Positions 5,764-6,050 of a stretch of DNA of 6,050 bases are shown here, piece after piece. Location: positions 1 through 6,050 of the forward strand of contig NZ_JAIVFR010000430.1 of assembly GCF_020829685.1 (NCBI RefSeq), in the 5' to 3' direction. Position numbers and translations under genes: made by a program. Below the pieces are notes generated by a model. The model was not told where the DNA came from, did not search any database, and was given only the letters and a program-made list of their open reading frames with translations. This stretch comes from Nostoc sp. CHAB 5715. Lineage in GTDB: Bacteria > Cyanobacteriota > Cyanobacteriia > Cyanobacteriales > Nostocaceae. Position 1 is the stretch's first letter; each line of letters begins with the position of its first letter.

Positions 5764-6050
5764 GTGCAGGTCTAGTTTAAATGTCAAATATTTATTTTTT
5801 CTACTTATAAATTAGGAGTTTTGAACTCTTGTCTAATAAAGTTTATTGGCTAATCTTGACTTGATTCGTCTATATTTTGTGTACCTATAAAAAGCTGCTT
5901 GGGACAGGAACAATAAATTTTAAATATTTAGTTTTTTTAGGAAGATTTAGTTTAATAATTCATTTTTTATTGGTATGATAAATTTTGTTAACAGGATTAG
6001 TAATATTTTTTAATTTACTAACTAATCTTATTTTTGAACTAGACCTGCAC
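5764..6050. mobile_element. AT-rich segment bounded by terminal inverted repeats (putative MITE)
   Basis: GTGCAGGTCTAGTTTAAA at 5764-5781 has its complement at 6033-6050: the outer 14 bases are perfect and 17 of 18 match overall. The 287-bp segment is strongly AT-rich between GC-richer ends and holds no open reading frame of useful length, which fits a non-autonomous element mobilised in trans. The right end is the last base of the window, so a target duplication cannot be tested and the repeat could extend further. I cannot assign an IS family. A chance match of this length so placed is unlikely, but a non-mobile inverted repeat is possible. Confidence 0.6.

Larger units (their letters stand above)
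4260..6050. other. Gene-free, repeat-rich region upstream of scyA
   Basis: About 1.8 kb without a convincing coding region on either strand; stops are frequent and the sequence is AT-rich, above all at 5160-5470 and 5780-6040. Its content is repeats, listed separately: a three-copy diverged repeat (4499-4913), a short palindromic element (4913-4990), a 98-bp inverted repeat (5076-5173), a hairpin (5537-5563), a 17-bp tandem repeat (5615-5658), a palindrome cluster (5672-5730) and an IR-bounded segment (5764-6050). The scyA promoter must lie here, but I could not fix it. In N. punctiforme a two-component regulator lies upstream of scyA; no part of such a gene is seen here. The stretch 5180-5530 shows only AT-rich sequence. 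Confidence 0.6.

Noticed and set aside
4260..6050. tRNA or other known structured RNA gene
   Set aside because: I saw no cloverleaf with a conserved T-loop (GGTTCRANYCC type) or recognisable riboswitch core on either strand.

Overview
The window carries the first three genes of a scytonemin (cyanobacterial UV-A sunscreen) cluster, all on the minus strand in the order scyA, scyB, scyC, followed in transcription order by the left window edge. I identify them by recognising the proteins: ScyB and ScyA closely resemble the characterised Nostoc punctiforme enzymes, and the gene order is the same. The host is most likely a filamentous, heterocyst-forming cyanobacterium of the Nostoc group. Supporting signs are five HIP1 octamers (GCGATCGC), a heptanucleotide STRR-type tandem repeat (AATGACC/AATGACT) at the left edge, GCGTTAGCG-type intergenic repeats and an AT-rich intergenic region.

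Layout by position: 1-35 is a heptamer tandem repeat that also encodes the last residues of ScyC. 13-984 is scyC, with a GTG start and a strong ribosome binding site. 1010-2071 is scyB, with an ATG start that I prefer over a GTG two codons upstream. 2072-2375 is a gene-free gap with nested inverted repeats. 2376-4259 is scyA. 4260-6050 is about 1.8 kb without any convincing gene, but it is full of repeat structure: a diverged three-copy repeat of about 50-59 bp nearest scyA, a short GATCCCCC-bounded palindromic element that abuts the third copy, a 98-bp imperfect inverted repeat, a 17-bp tandem repeat with an adjoining palindrome cluster, and a 287-bp AT-rich segment bounded by an 18-bp inverted repeat (17 of 18 matching) that ends exactly at the window edge.

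How the genes work together (established for the family): ScyB oxidatively deaminates L-tryptophan to indole-3-pyruvate. ScyA, a thiamin-diphosphate enzyme, couples this to p-hydroxyphenylpyruvate in an acyloin-type reaction to give a beta-keto acid. ScyC cyclises and decarboxylates that product towards the tricyclic ketone that is half of the scytonemin dimer. These three steps are cytoplasmic; the later genes (scyD-F and aromatic amino acid supply genes in known clusters) would lie left of position 1.

The pathway itself is already described. The parts worth a second look are the repeat-rich region upstream of scyA, especially the three repeats that each carry a perfect TTGACA reading towards scyA, the two putative non-autonomous mobile elements, and the capture of a heptamer repeat into the end of scyC. 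No operon promoter or terminator could be assigned with confidence.
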